Positions 42,090-49,928 of a stretch of DNA of 64,000 nucleotides are shown piece by piece. The position numbers were made by a program, and so were the translations under genes. Position 1 is the stretch's first letter. Each line of letters starts with the position of its first letter. Source of the stretch: Bacteroidaceae bacterium (GTDB taxonomy: Bacteria; Bacteroidota; Bacteroidia; Bacteroidales; Bacteroidaceae); assembly GCA_017451645.1 (NCBI GenBank), contig JAFTNZ010000022.1:1-64000 (forward strand). The letters run 5' to 3'. The notes under the pieces are model-generated. The model was not told the DNA's origin. It was given only the letters and a program-made list of their open reading frames with translations, and made no database searches.

Positions 42090-43273
42090 CTCCACAACCT
42101 TTCCAAGTCCATTTGCAGGAATTCGTCAACGGGGAATCCGCCTGAGCCGATAATGATGGTGTGGCGTGGTTGGAAGCGTTCGCGGAAGAGGGTTATGCCT
42201 TTGTTGGTGGTGCGTCGTCCGCTCTTCACTTCGATGGCAATGCACTGTCCCTGGCGTTCCAACACGTAATCCACTTCGTTGTTGGCCTCGCGCCAATAGT
42301 AAAGGCGGTAGCCCACAGCATCGGCGTGATTGATAAGGTGGGTTCCTACGGCTGTTTCCACCCATCGGCCCCATAGTTTGCTGTCGGTGAAAGCCTGTTC
42401 GTAGCTTTTTCCGTTCAGTGCGGAAAGCAGGGCTGAATTATAAACCTGGAATTTGGGGATGCTGTTGTATTTTCGTGCTTTGTCGGCGGCATATTTCTGT
42501 AGTCCGGCCAGCAGATGACATTCGTTCAGAATCTCCAAGTAGTTGCTCAGTGTGGTCACATTGCCGGCATCCTGTAGCTGTCCCAATACTTTGTTGAGCG
42601 AGAGTTCTTCACCGGAATAGGAACAGCCCAGTTCGAAAAGGTTGCGCATCAAGGTGGGTTTATAGATGGTGGCGGTGAGGATGACATCCTTCTCGATGGA
42701 GGGAGCTACGATGGCATCCTGTACGTATTGTCGCCAGCGCTTTTCATTCTTCACCAATGTTGCACCACCGGGGTATCCTCCGAAGTAGATGTATTGGTTG
42801 ATGTCCCATCCGAAGGCTTCGTGCATTTCGTTGAAACTCCAGTGGGGCATACGTATCAGTTCGAAGCGTCCCATGAGCGACTCAGTCAGCCCCTTCTTCA
42901 GCAACAGGCGCGACGACCCTAACAGAATCACCTTGATATTGCGGTCGGCAAACGTGTCGCTGTCCCACTCGCGTTTCACCTGTTCGCTCCAGTTCTGTAT
43001 TTTATGGATTTCATCGATGACCAACAGGTGTTCCGTCTGTTGGCGGAATACCATCTGTTGGCGTACGGCGGCCCACACCTCTCCTATCCATTCCCCGTTT
43101 TCAGGGGCTATGGCATCTGCCGTTTCCAGTGTGTAGGGCACGTTGCAGTCCTGTAGCACTTGTTTCACCAAGGTCGATTTGCCTACCTGTCGCGGACCGG
43201 CCACCACTTGTATGAACCTTCTTGGTTCGGTAATCCGTTCGGCTAATGTGTGGTATTGTTCTCTTTTGTACAT
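42086..43273 (-). CDS. AAA_14/DUF4143 ATPase (ATPase 5)
   Basis: A 395-residue protein of the common AAA_14-DUF4143 architecture. Walker A VVAGPRQVGKSTLVKQ (residues ~23-38), Walker B LLVIDEIHKIQNWSEQ and sensor VILLGSSRLLLKKG are intact; the middle has a winged helix (LNKVLGQLQDAGNVTTLSNY). The C-terminal DUF4143 domain has the nuclease-like motif YYWREANNEVDYVLE...IAIEVKSG, a PD-(D/E)xK-type set (E, D, E-x-K). It is more distant from ATPases 3 and 4. Function of the family is unsettled. A four-copy 22-bp iteron array overlaps its promoter, and the gene is bracketed by 32-bp direct repeats. Confidence 0.88.
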   Translation of the reverse strand: MYKREQYHTLAERITEPRRFIQVVAGPRQVGKSTLVKQVLQDCNVPYTLETADAIAPENGEWIGEVWAAVRQQMVFRQQTEHLLVIDEIHKIQNWSEQVKREWDSDTFADRNIKVILLGSSRLLLKKGLTESLMGRFELIRMPHWSFNEMHEAFGWDINQYIYFGGYPGGATLVKNEKRWRQYVQDAIVAPSIEKDVILTATIYKPTLMRNLFELGCSYSGEELSLNKVLGQLQDAGNVTTLSNYLEILNECHLLAGLQKYAADKARKYNSIPKFQVYNSALLSALNGKSYEQAFTDSKLWGRWVETAVGTHLINHADAVGYRLYYWREANNEVDYVLERQGQCIAIEVKSGRRTTNKGITLFRERFQPRHTIIIGSGGFPVDEFLQMDLERLWR

Positions 43274-43296
43274 ACTGTCAGTTCTTTATCCCGCTG

Positions 43297-43385
43297 CAAA
43301 AGTAGGATAAATTCTCAAAAGTACAAAGATAAATTCTCAAAAGTTGCTCCAAAAATTCTCAAATCTATCTCTAAAAATTCTCAAA
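43297..43385 (-). promoter_or_regulatory. Four 22-bp iterons overlapping the ATPase 5 promoter
   Basis: AAATTCTCAAA occurs at 43309-43319, 43331-43341, 43353-43363 and 43375-43385, every start exactly 22 bp apart, with unrelated 11-bp spacers. On the minus strand the -7 TACTTTTG (43297-43304) and -33 TTTG (43324-43327) are 19 bp apart, so the -33 lies between iterons 1 and 2. The start codon is 24 bases below the -7. Confidence 0.8.
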
Positions 43386-43420
43386 TCTGCCGTTAGGAAT
43401 GTTCAATTCTTCCATTTCTT

Positions 43421-43452
43421 ACCACTCTCCTTCCCCGATGCTCATCTGTTGC
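43421..43452. repeat. 32-bp direct repeat, right copy
   Basis: Matches 42058-42089 at 30 of 32 positions. It lies just upstream of the iterons. Because the left copy contains the ATPase stop, the right copy may be the tail of a deleted tandem ATPase. Confidence 0.7.
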
Positions 43453-43582
43453 ATCAGGGAAAGTACCCCGTCGTTTTGAAGGTAAGTACAATCCGGAATT
43501 GTTAGCGCAGAAGTCCCAGATATTCAAATCGTACTTGAAAGGTTATTCCGTGGAATTGCGTAGTTTGTCGATGGAAGTGTAA
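43453..43582 (+). pseudogene. Unrecognised coding remnant
   Basis: An open frame without a start reads GKVPRRFEGKYNPELLAQKS then QIFKSYLKGYSVELRSLSME and a stop at 43580-43582; the same frame then continues with another 30 coding-like residues. The composition is protein-like but I recognise no family. The stretch 43583-43730 holds nothing else. Confidence 0.3.
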
Positions 43583-43730
43583 CAATTGCAAGATAATCAC
43601 ACACAACCGACAGTCCTTTATACAACGGGGCGATTTGACGATAGAAGTGTTGCCTGTTTGGAGGATGTAGTTGTTTCATAATTGACATGGGCAAGTCTTA
43701 CAGGCTGTTTAGCCCTCTGCGTTCATCCGA

Positions 43731-44693
43731 TTACTCCACAATCCAATCATGGTTATGGGGGATGGTGGAGGCTGGGTCATAGGTCCATTTCTCCATCACA
43801 GGGATTTGTATGACGTAGGTCTTTCCACCGGGGCGGACAGGCAGTGTATTGCTGACAAGCCATGGATTGGCTTCCTTGAGCAGGCTCATGGGTACACCAT
43901 GTTCTTGGGCAAAAGCTCCGAGGTCGGGGATGGTGGCTTTTACCTCATAAGGTCTGGTAGGAAGAGTGGGGTAGAGGTCGCAGGCATGAAGGCTGAAGCC
44001 GTAGCGACGGGGCGAGGTGAACACTTGCTTGGCGGCAAGGATGCGGAACATGTAGCGTGAAGTTTCGCGTACGAGCCACAAGTCCATGGATGTTTCTGCC
44101 TTCTGCTTTCCCAGTTCTGAAGATATTCGTCCGAATCCGGCATTGTAACTGGCCGCTACGGTGAGCCAGTCACCATACTTGGCATAGCCCTCCTTCAAGT
44201 ATTTGCAGGCGGCACGGGTAGCCTTTTCTACATGGTAGCGTTCATCGACGTTGGTATTGATTTCCAAACCATACTCTTTTCCTGTGGCGGGCATGAATTG
44301 CCATAAGCCTGCCGCTTTGGCTGGTGACAGAGCGCGGATATCGACGCTGCTTTCGATGGCCATCAGGTATTTCAGGTCATCGGGGACACCGCACTCTTTC
44401 AATATAGGCTCAATGATGGGGAAATAGCGGTTGGCCCGTTTGATCATAAGCAGGGTGGTGGTGTGGCCGTAAGTGAAGGTGATGAGTTCACGGTCGATAC
44501 GTTCGCGCAGGTCGGCCCGGCGCAGGTCTATCCGTTTGCCGGCAAATTCCATGTCGGTGGGTACAATGGGGTTGCTTGTCGTTGCCGTATTGGTGGTTGG
44601 TGTGAGAGGGGTGTCTTGCGGTTGTTGTTGCTGTGCGCAGGCCGACAAGCATAAGAGGGCGGTGGCAAAGAGTGCTGTAAGACTTTGTTTCAT
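43731..44693 (-). CDS. Lytic murein transglycosylase lipoprotein (MltD/Slt-like)
   Basis: A 320-residue exported enzyme cleaving peptidoglycan glycan strands to 1,6-anhydro products. The lipoprotein signal is ALFATALLCLSACAQQQQ. The SLT domain shows PDDLKYLMAIESSVDIRALS (catalytic Glu in AIES), KAAGLWQFMPATGKEYGL, YLKEGYAKYGDWLTVAASYN and AGFGRI. The last ~70 residues are LysM-like (YEVKATIPDLGAFAQEHGVP, LLKEANPWL), with one repeat. Usual for Bacteroidales MltD-like proteins, though with a single short C-terminal module. It lies 58 bases downstream of rnc on the same strand. Confidence 0.92.
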   Translation of the reverse strand: MKQSLTALFATALLCLSACAQQQQPQDTPLTPTTNTATTSNPIVPTDMEFAGKRIDLRRADLRERIDRELITFTYGHTTTLLMIKRANRYFPIIEPILKECGVPDDLKYLMAIESSVDIRALSPAKAAGLWQFMPATGKEYGLEINTNVDERYHVEKATRAACKYLKEGYAKYGDWLTVAASYNAGFGRISSELGKQKAETSMDLWLVRETSRYMFRILAAKQVFTSPRRYGFSLHACDLYPTLPTRPYEVKATIPDLGAFAQEHGVPMSLLKEANPWLVSNTLPVRPGGKTYVIQIPVMEKWTYDPASTIPHNHDWIVE

Positions 44694-44751
44694 GGCTTTA
44701 AAAAGGGGATAGAATCGTTTTTCTTGTCAAGGATATGGCAAACCTTCAGGT

Positions 44752-45687
44752 TCAGGTAGAAGATGCCTCTGTGAGGATTTCGGCAGGCTGTTCCTCGGGG
44801 ATTCCTGCAGGTGTCTCCATGGGTTGTTCCACAAGCAGTTCTTCCGGTTGTGGCTCTGTGGCATCGGATTGTACGGATTCCTCCTCCACTACTACGGGAG
44901 ATTCACGCAGTGCTTTGGCCTCCATCACCTGCGCCATCAGCTCTTTGTCGTTTTTGATCCGTTTCAGTGCCATCCGTGCAGCTTTCTGTTGGCTTTCCTT
45001 CTTGCTGTAGCCGGTTCCTTCACCGCAGACGATGCCTTCCAGTAGCAGGCGTGTTTCGAAAACGGGGCTGTATGCCTCGCAGCGGATATGGTGCTGGGCG
45101 ACGAGTTCGAAGCGGATATTTATATGCTTCTTCTGGCACCATTCGATGATTTTGCTTTTGAAGTTCTGCTCCTGTCTGGCCACTTTGTCGAGGTCTATCA
45201 GCCGGCACAGGATGCGCTTGCGGATGAATCTGTCGCAATAGGCATATCCTCTGTCCAGATAGATGGCACCGATGAAGGCTTCAAAAGCATTTCCGCACAT
45301 ATAGCTGTTGTGGCTGTGTGTAGGTGTCGAGCACTGGATGAGTTTGTCCAATCCTATTTCCACTGCCACCCGGTTGAGGGTTTCCCGTTGCACGATTTTC
45401 GAGCGGGTATTGGTGAGGAATCCTTCCCGTTTCCCTTCGAAGTGGTGATAGACGACATCGCCCACCACTGCTCCCAAAATGGCATCTCCCAGAAATTCCA
45501 GCCGCTCGTTGTTCACCAGTTTCCCTTCATCTGTGCGCATGTGCATCGATTTGTGCATCAGGGCCAGGTTGTAGTATTTTATTTTTCGCGGATAGAATCC
45601 GAGGATGCGGTGCAAAACGAAATAAGACTCCCTGTCCTTGCGGAAAAGGAGTCTTATAGGCATAAGGATATTTTCGCTCAGAAACAC
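44752..45687 (-). CDS. rnc: Ribonuclease III
   Basis: Double-strand-specific endoribonuclease for rRNA and mRNA processing. The catalytic domain has NERLEFLGDAILGAVVGDVV and NAFEAFIGAIYLDRGY with the metal-binding acidic residues; the dsRNA-binding domain (~170-240) ends GYSKKESQQKAARMALKRI. After that is a ~60-residue acidic, Pro/Glu-rich tail (ATEPQPEELLVEQPMETPAG) that is not part of the fold. The frame opens at a GTG (45685-45687) three bases after the fabF stop; an ATG eight codons in (45663) is the alternative. The acpP-fabF-rnc order is common in bacteria. Confidence 0.95.
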   Translation of the reverse strand: MFLSENILMPIRLLFRKDRESYFVLHRILGFYPRKIKYYNLALMHKSMHMRTDEGKLVNNERLEFLGDAILGAVVGDVVYHHFEGKREGFLTNTRSKIVQRETLNRVAVEIGLDKLIQCSTPTHSHNSYMCGNAFEAFIGAIYLDRGYAYCDRFIRKRILCRLIDLDKVARQEQNFKSKIIEWCQKKHINIRFELVAQHHIRCEAYSPVFETRLLLEGIVCGEGTGYSKKESQQKAARMALKRIKNDKELMAQVMEAKALRESPVVVEEESVQSDATEPQPEELLVEQPMETPAGIPEEQPAEILTEASST

Positions 45688-45690
45688 GGC

Positions 45691-46959
45691 TTAGTCAACG
45701 TATTTCTTGAGGATTACACATGCATTGTGTCCACCGAATCCGAACGTGTTCGACAGCGCTGCATTGACTGTACGTTCCTGCGCCTTGTTGAAGGTGTAGT
45801 TCATCGCATAGTCGATGTTTTCGTCGTTGTCTCCTTCGGTATGGTTGATGGTAGGCGGAACGATGTTGTTCTGTACGGCCAGTGTACAGACGATGGCCTC
45901 TACGGCTCCGGCAGCTCCCAACAGGTGTCCGGTCATGGACTTGGTAGAGCTGATGTTGAGCTTGTAGGCATGTTCGCCGAACACATCCTTGATGGCTTTG
46001 CATTCCGAAACGTCACCGACGGGAGTCGATGTGCCATGTACATTGATGTAGTCGATGTCTTCCGGTTTCAGTTCCGCGTCAGCCAATGCATTCCGCATCA
46101 CCAGTTTGGCTCCCAACCCTTCGGGGTGTGAAGCTGTCAGGTGGTGCGCATCGGCTGACATGCCCGCACCGGCCAATTCGGCATAAATCTTTGCTCCACG
46201 GGCCTTGGCATGTTCCAGCTCTTCGAGGATGAGGCATCCTGCACCTTCACCCATCACGAAACCGTCGCGGCTTGCGCTGAAGGGGCGGCTCGCACCCTGC
46301 GGGTCGTCGTTGCGGGTCGAAAGGGCGTGCATGGCGGTGAAACCACCCACACCTGCGGGGAAGATGGCGGCTTCGGCACCACCGGTCACAATTGCTGTGG
46401 CCTTACCCAGGCGGATAAGGTTGAAAGCATCGGCAATGGCATTTGATGAAGAGGCACATGCCGAAGTGGTGGTGTAGTTGGGGCCATGGAAACCGTACAT
46501 GATGGAAATCTGTCCGGAAGCGATGTCGGCAATCATCTTGGGGATGAAGAAGGGGTTGAACTTCGGACCCTGTGTGGCTCCGTTGATAGCCCAATTGCTT
46601 ACTTCCTCCTCGAAAGTGTGGATTCCGCCGATACCCACTCCGAACACTACACCGATGTTCGTCTTGTCCACTTCTTCAGCATCCAGTCCAGCATCAGCTA
46701 CAGCCTGCTTGGCTACAGCTACGGCATACTGGGTATAGAGGTCCATCTTACGGGCCTCCTTACGGTCGATGCCGAAGTCTGTGGGGTTGAATCCCTTCAC
46801 CTCGCAAGCAAACTGTGCTTTGAATGCCGAAGCGTCAAAATGTGTGATAGGCCCTGCTCCGCTCACACCAGCCACAAGGTTCTTCCACGTCTCATCAACG
46901 CTGTTACCCAGTGGTGTCAGCGCACCAAGGCCTGTCACTACCACTCTTTTCAATTCCAT
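45691..46959 (-). CDS. fabF: Beta-ketoacyl-ACP synthase II
   Basis: A 422-residue condensing enzyme of fatty-acid elongation. It starts MELKRVVVTGLGALTPLGNS; the catalytic triad is visible as TTSACASSSNAIADAF (Cys), INVHGTSTPVGD (His) and SSTKSMTGHLLGAAGAVEAI (Lys/His); the C-terminus NTFGFGGHNACVILKKY is typical. Complete. It follows acpP by 26 bases and leads directly into rnc, so the three are one transcription unit. Confidence 0.97.
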   Translation of the reverse strand: MELKRVVVTGLGALTPLGNSVDETWKNLVAGVSGAGPITHFDASAFKAQFACEVKGFNPTDFGIDRKEARKMDLYTQYAVAVAKQAVADAGLDAEEVDKTNIGVVFGVGIGGIHTFEEEVSNWAINGATQGPKFNPFFIPKMIADIASGQISIMYGFHGPNYTTTSACASSSNAIADAFNLIRLGKATAIVTGGAEAAIFPAGVGGFTAMHALSTRNDDPQGASRPFSASRDGFVMGEGAGCLILEELEHAKARGAKIYAELAGAGMSADAHHLTASHPEGLGAKLVMRNALADAELKPEDIDYINVHGTSTPVGDVSECKAIKDVFGEHAYKLNISSTKSMTGHLLGAAGAVEAIVCTLAVQNNIVPPTINHTEGDNDENIDYAMNYTFNKAQERTVNAALSNTFGFGGHNACVILKKYVD

Positions 46960-46985
46960 ATTTTCGTATGAAATCTTCTTCTTGA

Positions 46986-47219
46986 TTATTTATTAGCTTC
47001 GATATAAGAGATAGCGTCACCTACAGTACCGATCTTCTCAGCCTGATCATCGGGAATTGAAATACCGAATTCCTTCTCGAACTCCATAATCAATTCTACT
47101 GTATCCAGTGAATCGGCACCCAGGTCGTTAGTGAAGCTGGCTTCGTTTGTAACTTCAGATTCTTCAACGCCCAACTTATCAACGATGATAGCTTTTACTC
47201 TTGCTGCAATTTCAGACAT
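46986..47219 (-). CDS. acpP: Acyl carrier protein
   Basis: A 77-residue acidic helical protein that carries acyl chains on phosphopantetheine. The attachment serine is in [20 protein letters not shown], followed by [20 protein letters not shown], all standard. First gene of the acpP-fabF-rnc unit. The upstream 140 bases are AT-rich with a poor -7 match (TTCCTTTG, minus strand near 47270). Confidence 0.97.
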   Translation of the reverse strand: MSEIAARVKAIIVDKLGVEESEVTNEASFTNDLGADSLDTVELIMEFEKEFGISIPDDQAEKIGTVGDAISYIEANK

Positions 47220-47362
47220 AACTTAAAACTTTTTAGTTAATTAATTGATTTGATTATAAATTTCTGGGTGCAAAGGAACACATATTTATCCAAATGACAA
47301 AGAAAAAATGCAAATAAACGCATTTTATTGCACATTTTTTTGGCATTTGTGCAATTTTGGAG

Positions 47363-48373
47363 CTAAAAATGTTCTCTCCGGAGCGGATAATGCCCTCTGA
47401 GGTATTCGAATTTGTCGGGATGCTCCTTCAATGCCCGGCTGTCGTTCCGGGGGTCATAGAGTGCCAGAGGATTGTTGGGGTCGGTGCCGGTCGGTAGGGG
47501 TGGGGGGGTGATGTCGAATGGCTGTTCCCGTATGTCGAAATGGCGGCACAGGGCTTCCAGTGCCATGCGGGCGGCATTGGCTTTGCCATCGGCTGAATAG
47601 CCGGCGATGTGCGGGGTGCCAAGATAGACCTGCTCCAGCAGTGCACGGTCAATCTCCGGTTCGTGCTCCCACACGTCTATCACCGCATCGCGTATGCGCC
47701 CCTCTTCCAGTGCTTCCTTCAATGCCGTGTTGTCCACCACTTCGCCTCTCGCGGTATTCACTATTATAATAGGTCTGTCGGGCAGCGAGCGGAAGAAGTC
47801 TCTGTCGGCCAGATGCAGGGTGGGGTGTTGTCCTTCGCGGACAAGGGGGGTATGGAAGCTGATGACATCGCATAGTCCGGCCATTTCGTCCAGCGGCATG
47901 AATCCTTGCTCTCCCCGGTCGGCCCGTGGCGGGTCGCAGCAGAGTACCCTCATGCCCAATGCCCGGCCCACTTCACACACCCGTGTTCCCACGTGTCCTA
48001 CTCCCACCACACCGAGGGTGGAGTGGGGGAGGTCGAGGCCTCGTTCGAGACTGAGCAGCAGCAGTGCCGAGCGGATGTATTGTGCCACGCTTCCGGCGTT
48101 GCATCCGGGGCAGTTGGTCCATGTGATACCCGCTTCGCGGCAGTAGGCCGCATCGATGTGGTCGTGCCCGATGGTGGCTGTGGCAATGAACTTCACCCGG
48201 CTTCCTTCGAGCAGCGTCCGGTCGCAGCGGGTGCGGGTGCGCACTATCAGGGCGTCGGCGTCTCGCACATCAGCGGCGGTCATGGCAGCTCCGGGCAGAT
48301 AGACGGCCTCGTCGGTCACCTGTCGGAGTGACTCCCGGATATAGGGGATTTTGTCATCTACAATTACTCTCAT
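47363..48373 (-). CDS. pdxB: Erythronate-4-phosphate dehydrogenase
   Basis: PdxB oxidises 4-phosphoerythronate in the DXP-dependent pathway to pyridoxal phosphate. From ATG 48371-48373 it begins MRVIVDDKIPYIRESLRQVT, as PdxB does. It has IVRTRTRCDRTLLEGSRVKF, ATIGHDHIDAAYCREAGITW, the NAD-binding GVVGVGHVGTRVCEVGRALG, catalytic Arg in VNTARGEVVDNTALK, Glu in WEHEPEID and His in GTPHIAGYSADGKANA. At 336 residues it is slightly shorter than the E. coli enzyme, with a reduced C-terminal domain, as is usual in Bacteroides. The upstream 16-codon extension is rejected. Confidence 0.93.
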   Translation of the reverse strand: MRVIVDDKIPYIRESLRQVTDEAVYLPGAAMTAADVRDADALIVRTRTRCDRTLLEGSRVKFIATATIGHDHIDAAYCREAGITWTNCPGCNAGSVAQYIRSALLLLSLERGLDLPHSTLGVVGVGHVGTRVCEVGRALGMRVLCCDPPRADRGEQGFMPLDEMAGLCDVISFHTPLVREGQHPTLHLADRDFFRSLPDRPIIIVNTARGEVVDNTALKEALEEGRIRDAVIDVWEHEPEIDRALLEQVYLGTPHIAGYSADGKANAARMALEALCRHFDIREQPFDITPPPLPTGTDPNNPLALYDPRNDSRALKEHPDKFEYLRGHYPLRREHF

Positions 48374-48609
48374 AGGTCTTCTGTGGTTTTGGATGCCTGA
48401 CGGCGCGGCAAAGTTACACAAAACTTCTCATAGTTGTGCTTGTGGAAGTAAAAATTGCCCATTTCAACGGTGAAAGTAGGATAAAAAGAGTGTTTTTTCA
48501 GAATATCTGTCCGCCGTTGTCGCTCTCCGGGTAACTCCTTCTTTGGGTTTTTCGTTGTCGTACTTGGGAAATTGTTTTCCGTTTCTTCTTCCGTTTGCAA
48601 CTTTCTCCG

Positions 48610-48617
48610 TACCTTTG
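48610..48617 (+). promoter_or_regulatory. -7 element of the Nramp transporter gene
   Basis: TACCTTTG matches TAnnTTTG, 25 bases before the first plausible ATG (48642), which argues against the longer upstream frame. The rest of the 268-base divergent region to pdxB shows no gene. Confidence 0.5.
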
Positions 48618-48641
48618 CTGTTAAGTTATATATTTCTTAAT

Positions 48642-49919
48642 ATGTGTATGGGTAAGCTCCGCGATTTCGTCCGCGACCTCAAGCGGAAAGACCACCAGCG
48701 CTATCTTGGTGGCATGGATTTTCTGAAATATATCGGCCCCGGTCTGTTGGTGACGGTAGGATTCATCGACCCCGGCAACTGGGCCAGCAATTTTGCTGCC
48801 GGCTCCATGTTCGGCTACACATTGCTTTGGGTGGTCACCCTCTCCACCGTCATGTTGGTGATGCTGCAGCACAATGTGGCCCACTTGGGCATCGTCACCG
48901 GCCTCTGTCTTTCCGAGGCGGCCACGCAATACCTTCCCCGTTGGCTCTCTGTGCCGGTGCTGGGCAGTGCTGTGTTGGCCTCCATCTCCACTTCGTTGGC
49001 CGAGATTCTGGGTGGTGCCATTGCCTTGCAGATGTTGTTCGGCATTCCCGTCATCGTGGGCTCGGTGCTCACGGCGGGCTTCGTTGCCCTCATGCTCTTC
49101 ACCAATGGTTACCGGCGGGTGGAGCGTTTCATCATCGCTTTTGTGTCGCTCATCGGTTTCTCTTTCCTCTACGAACTGTTTCTCATCGACATCGACTGGC
49201 CCGAGGCATTGGTTTCTGCCGTCAGTCCCTCCATTCCCGAGGGGAGTATGCTCATTGTCATGAGTGTGCTTGGTGCGGTGGTGATGCCCCACAACCTGTT
49301 TCTTCATTCGGAGGTGATACAGAGTCGTCAGATTAACCAGCAGGACGAGGCCCACATCCGCAAGGCGCTGAAGTATGAGTTTTTCGACACCCTGCTGGCC
49401 ATGACCATCGGTTGGGCCATCAACAGTGCCATGATAGTGCTGGCTGCCGCCACCTTCTTCAAGCAAGGGGTGCAGGTGGAGGAACTGGGTCAGGCCCAGT
49501 CGTTGCTCACTCCCCTTTTGGGTGGTGCGGCCGGTGTGGTGTTTGCTGTGGCCCTGTTGTTGGCAGGCATCTCTTCTACCGTCACCAGCGGCATGGCGGC
49601 AGGTTCCATTTTTGCCGGCATCTTCGGCGAGTCCTACAACATCCGCGACACACACTCGCGCACGGGTGTGCTGCTTTCGCTCGGTATAGCCCTGCTCATC
49701 ATCTGCTTCATCCGCGACCCCTTCTACGGACTCATCATTTCGCAGATGGTGCTCAGTGTCCAGCTTCCCATCACCGTTTTCCTGCAGGTGGGGCTCACTT
49801 CGTCGCGCCGTGTCATGGGGTGTTATGCCAACAGCCGTTCCACCACCGTCATGCTCTATGCCGTGGCCGCTGTCGTCACAGGGCTCAACCTGATGCTGCT
49901 TGCCAGCGAACTGCTGTAA
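48642..49919 (+). CDS. Nramp-family divalent metal transporter (MntH-like)
   Basis: A 425-residue inner-membrane proton-coupled importer of Mn2+/Fe2+ with about 11 membrane segments. Metal-site motifs are intact: GFIDPGNWASNFAAGS in TM1 (DPGN) and SVLGAVVMPHNLFLHSEVIQ in TM6 (MPHN). The conserved GGAIALQMLFGIP and TSGMAAGSIFAG regions are present. Start ATG 48642 (another at 48648) follows the promoter closely; the upstream frame is intergenic. Convergent with the LtaS-like genes. Mn versus Fe preference cannot be read. Confidence 0.93.
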   Translation: MCMGKLRDFVRDLKRKDHQRYLGGMDFLKYIGPGLLVTVGFIDPGNWASNFAAGSMFGYTLLWVVTLSTVMLVMLQHNVAHLGIVTGLCLSEAATQYLPRWLSVPVLGSAVLASISTSLAEILGGAIALQMLFGIPVIVGSVLTAGFVALMLFTNGYRRVERFIIAFVSLIGFSFLYELFLIDIDWPEALVSAVSPSIPEGSMLIVMSVLGAVVMPHNLFLHSEVIQSRQINQQDEAHIRKALKYEFFDTLLAMTIGWAINSAMIVLAAATFFKQGVQVEELGQAQSLLTPLLGGAAGVVFAVALLLAGISSTVTSGMAAGSIFAGIFGESYNIRDTHSRTGVLLSLGIALLIICFIRDPFYGLIISQMVLSVQLPITVFLQVGLTSSRRVMGCYANSRSTTVMLYAVAAVVTGLNLMLLASELL

Positions 49920-49928
49920 GTTTTCCGG

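Noticed and set aside
43309..43385. Possible CRISPR-like array
   Set aside because: Repeats are 11 bp with 11-bp spacers, far too short, no cas genes, and the array overlaps a promoter; an operator/iteron explanation fits better.
45088..46131. 347-codon plus-strand frame
   Set aside because: Antisense to rnc and fabF, both certain; spans two genes, so cannot be a conserved domain.
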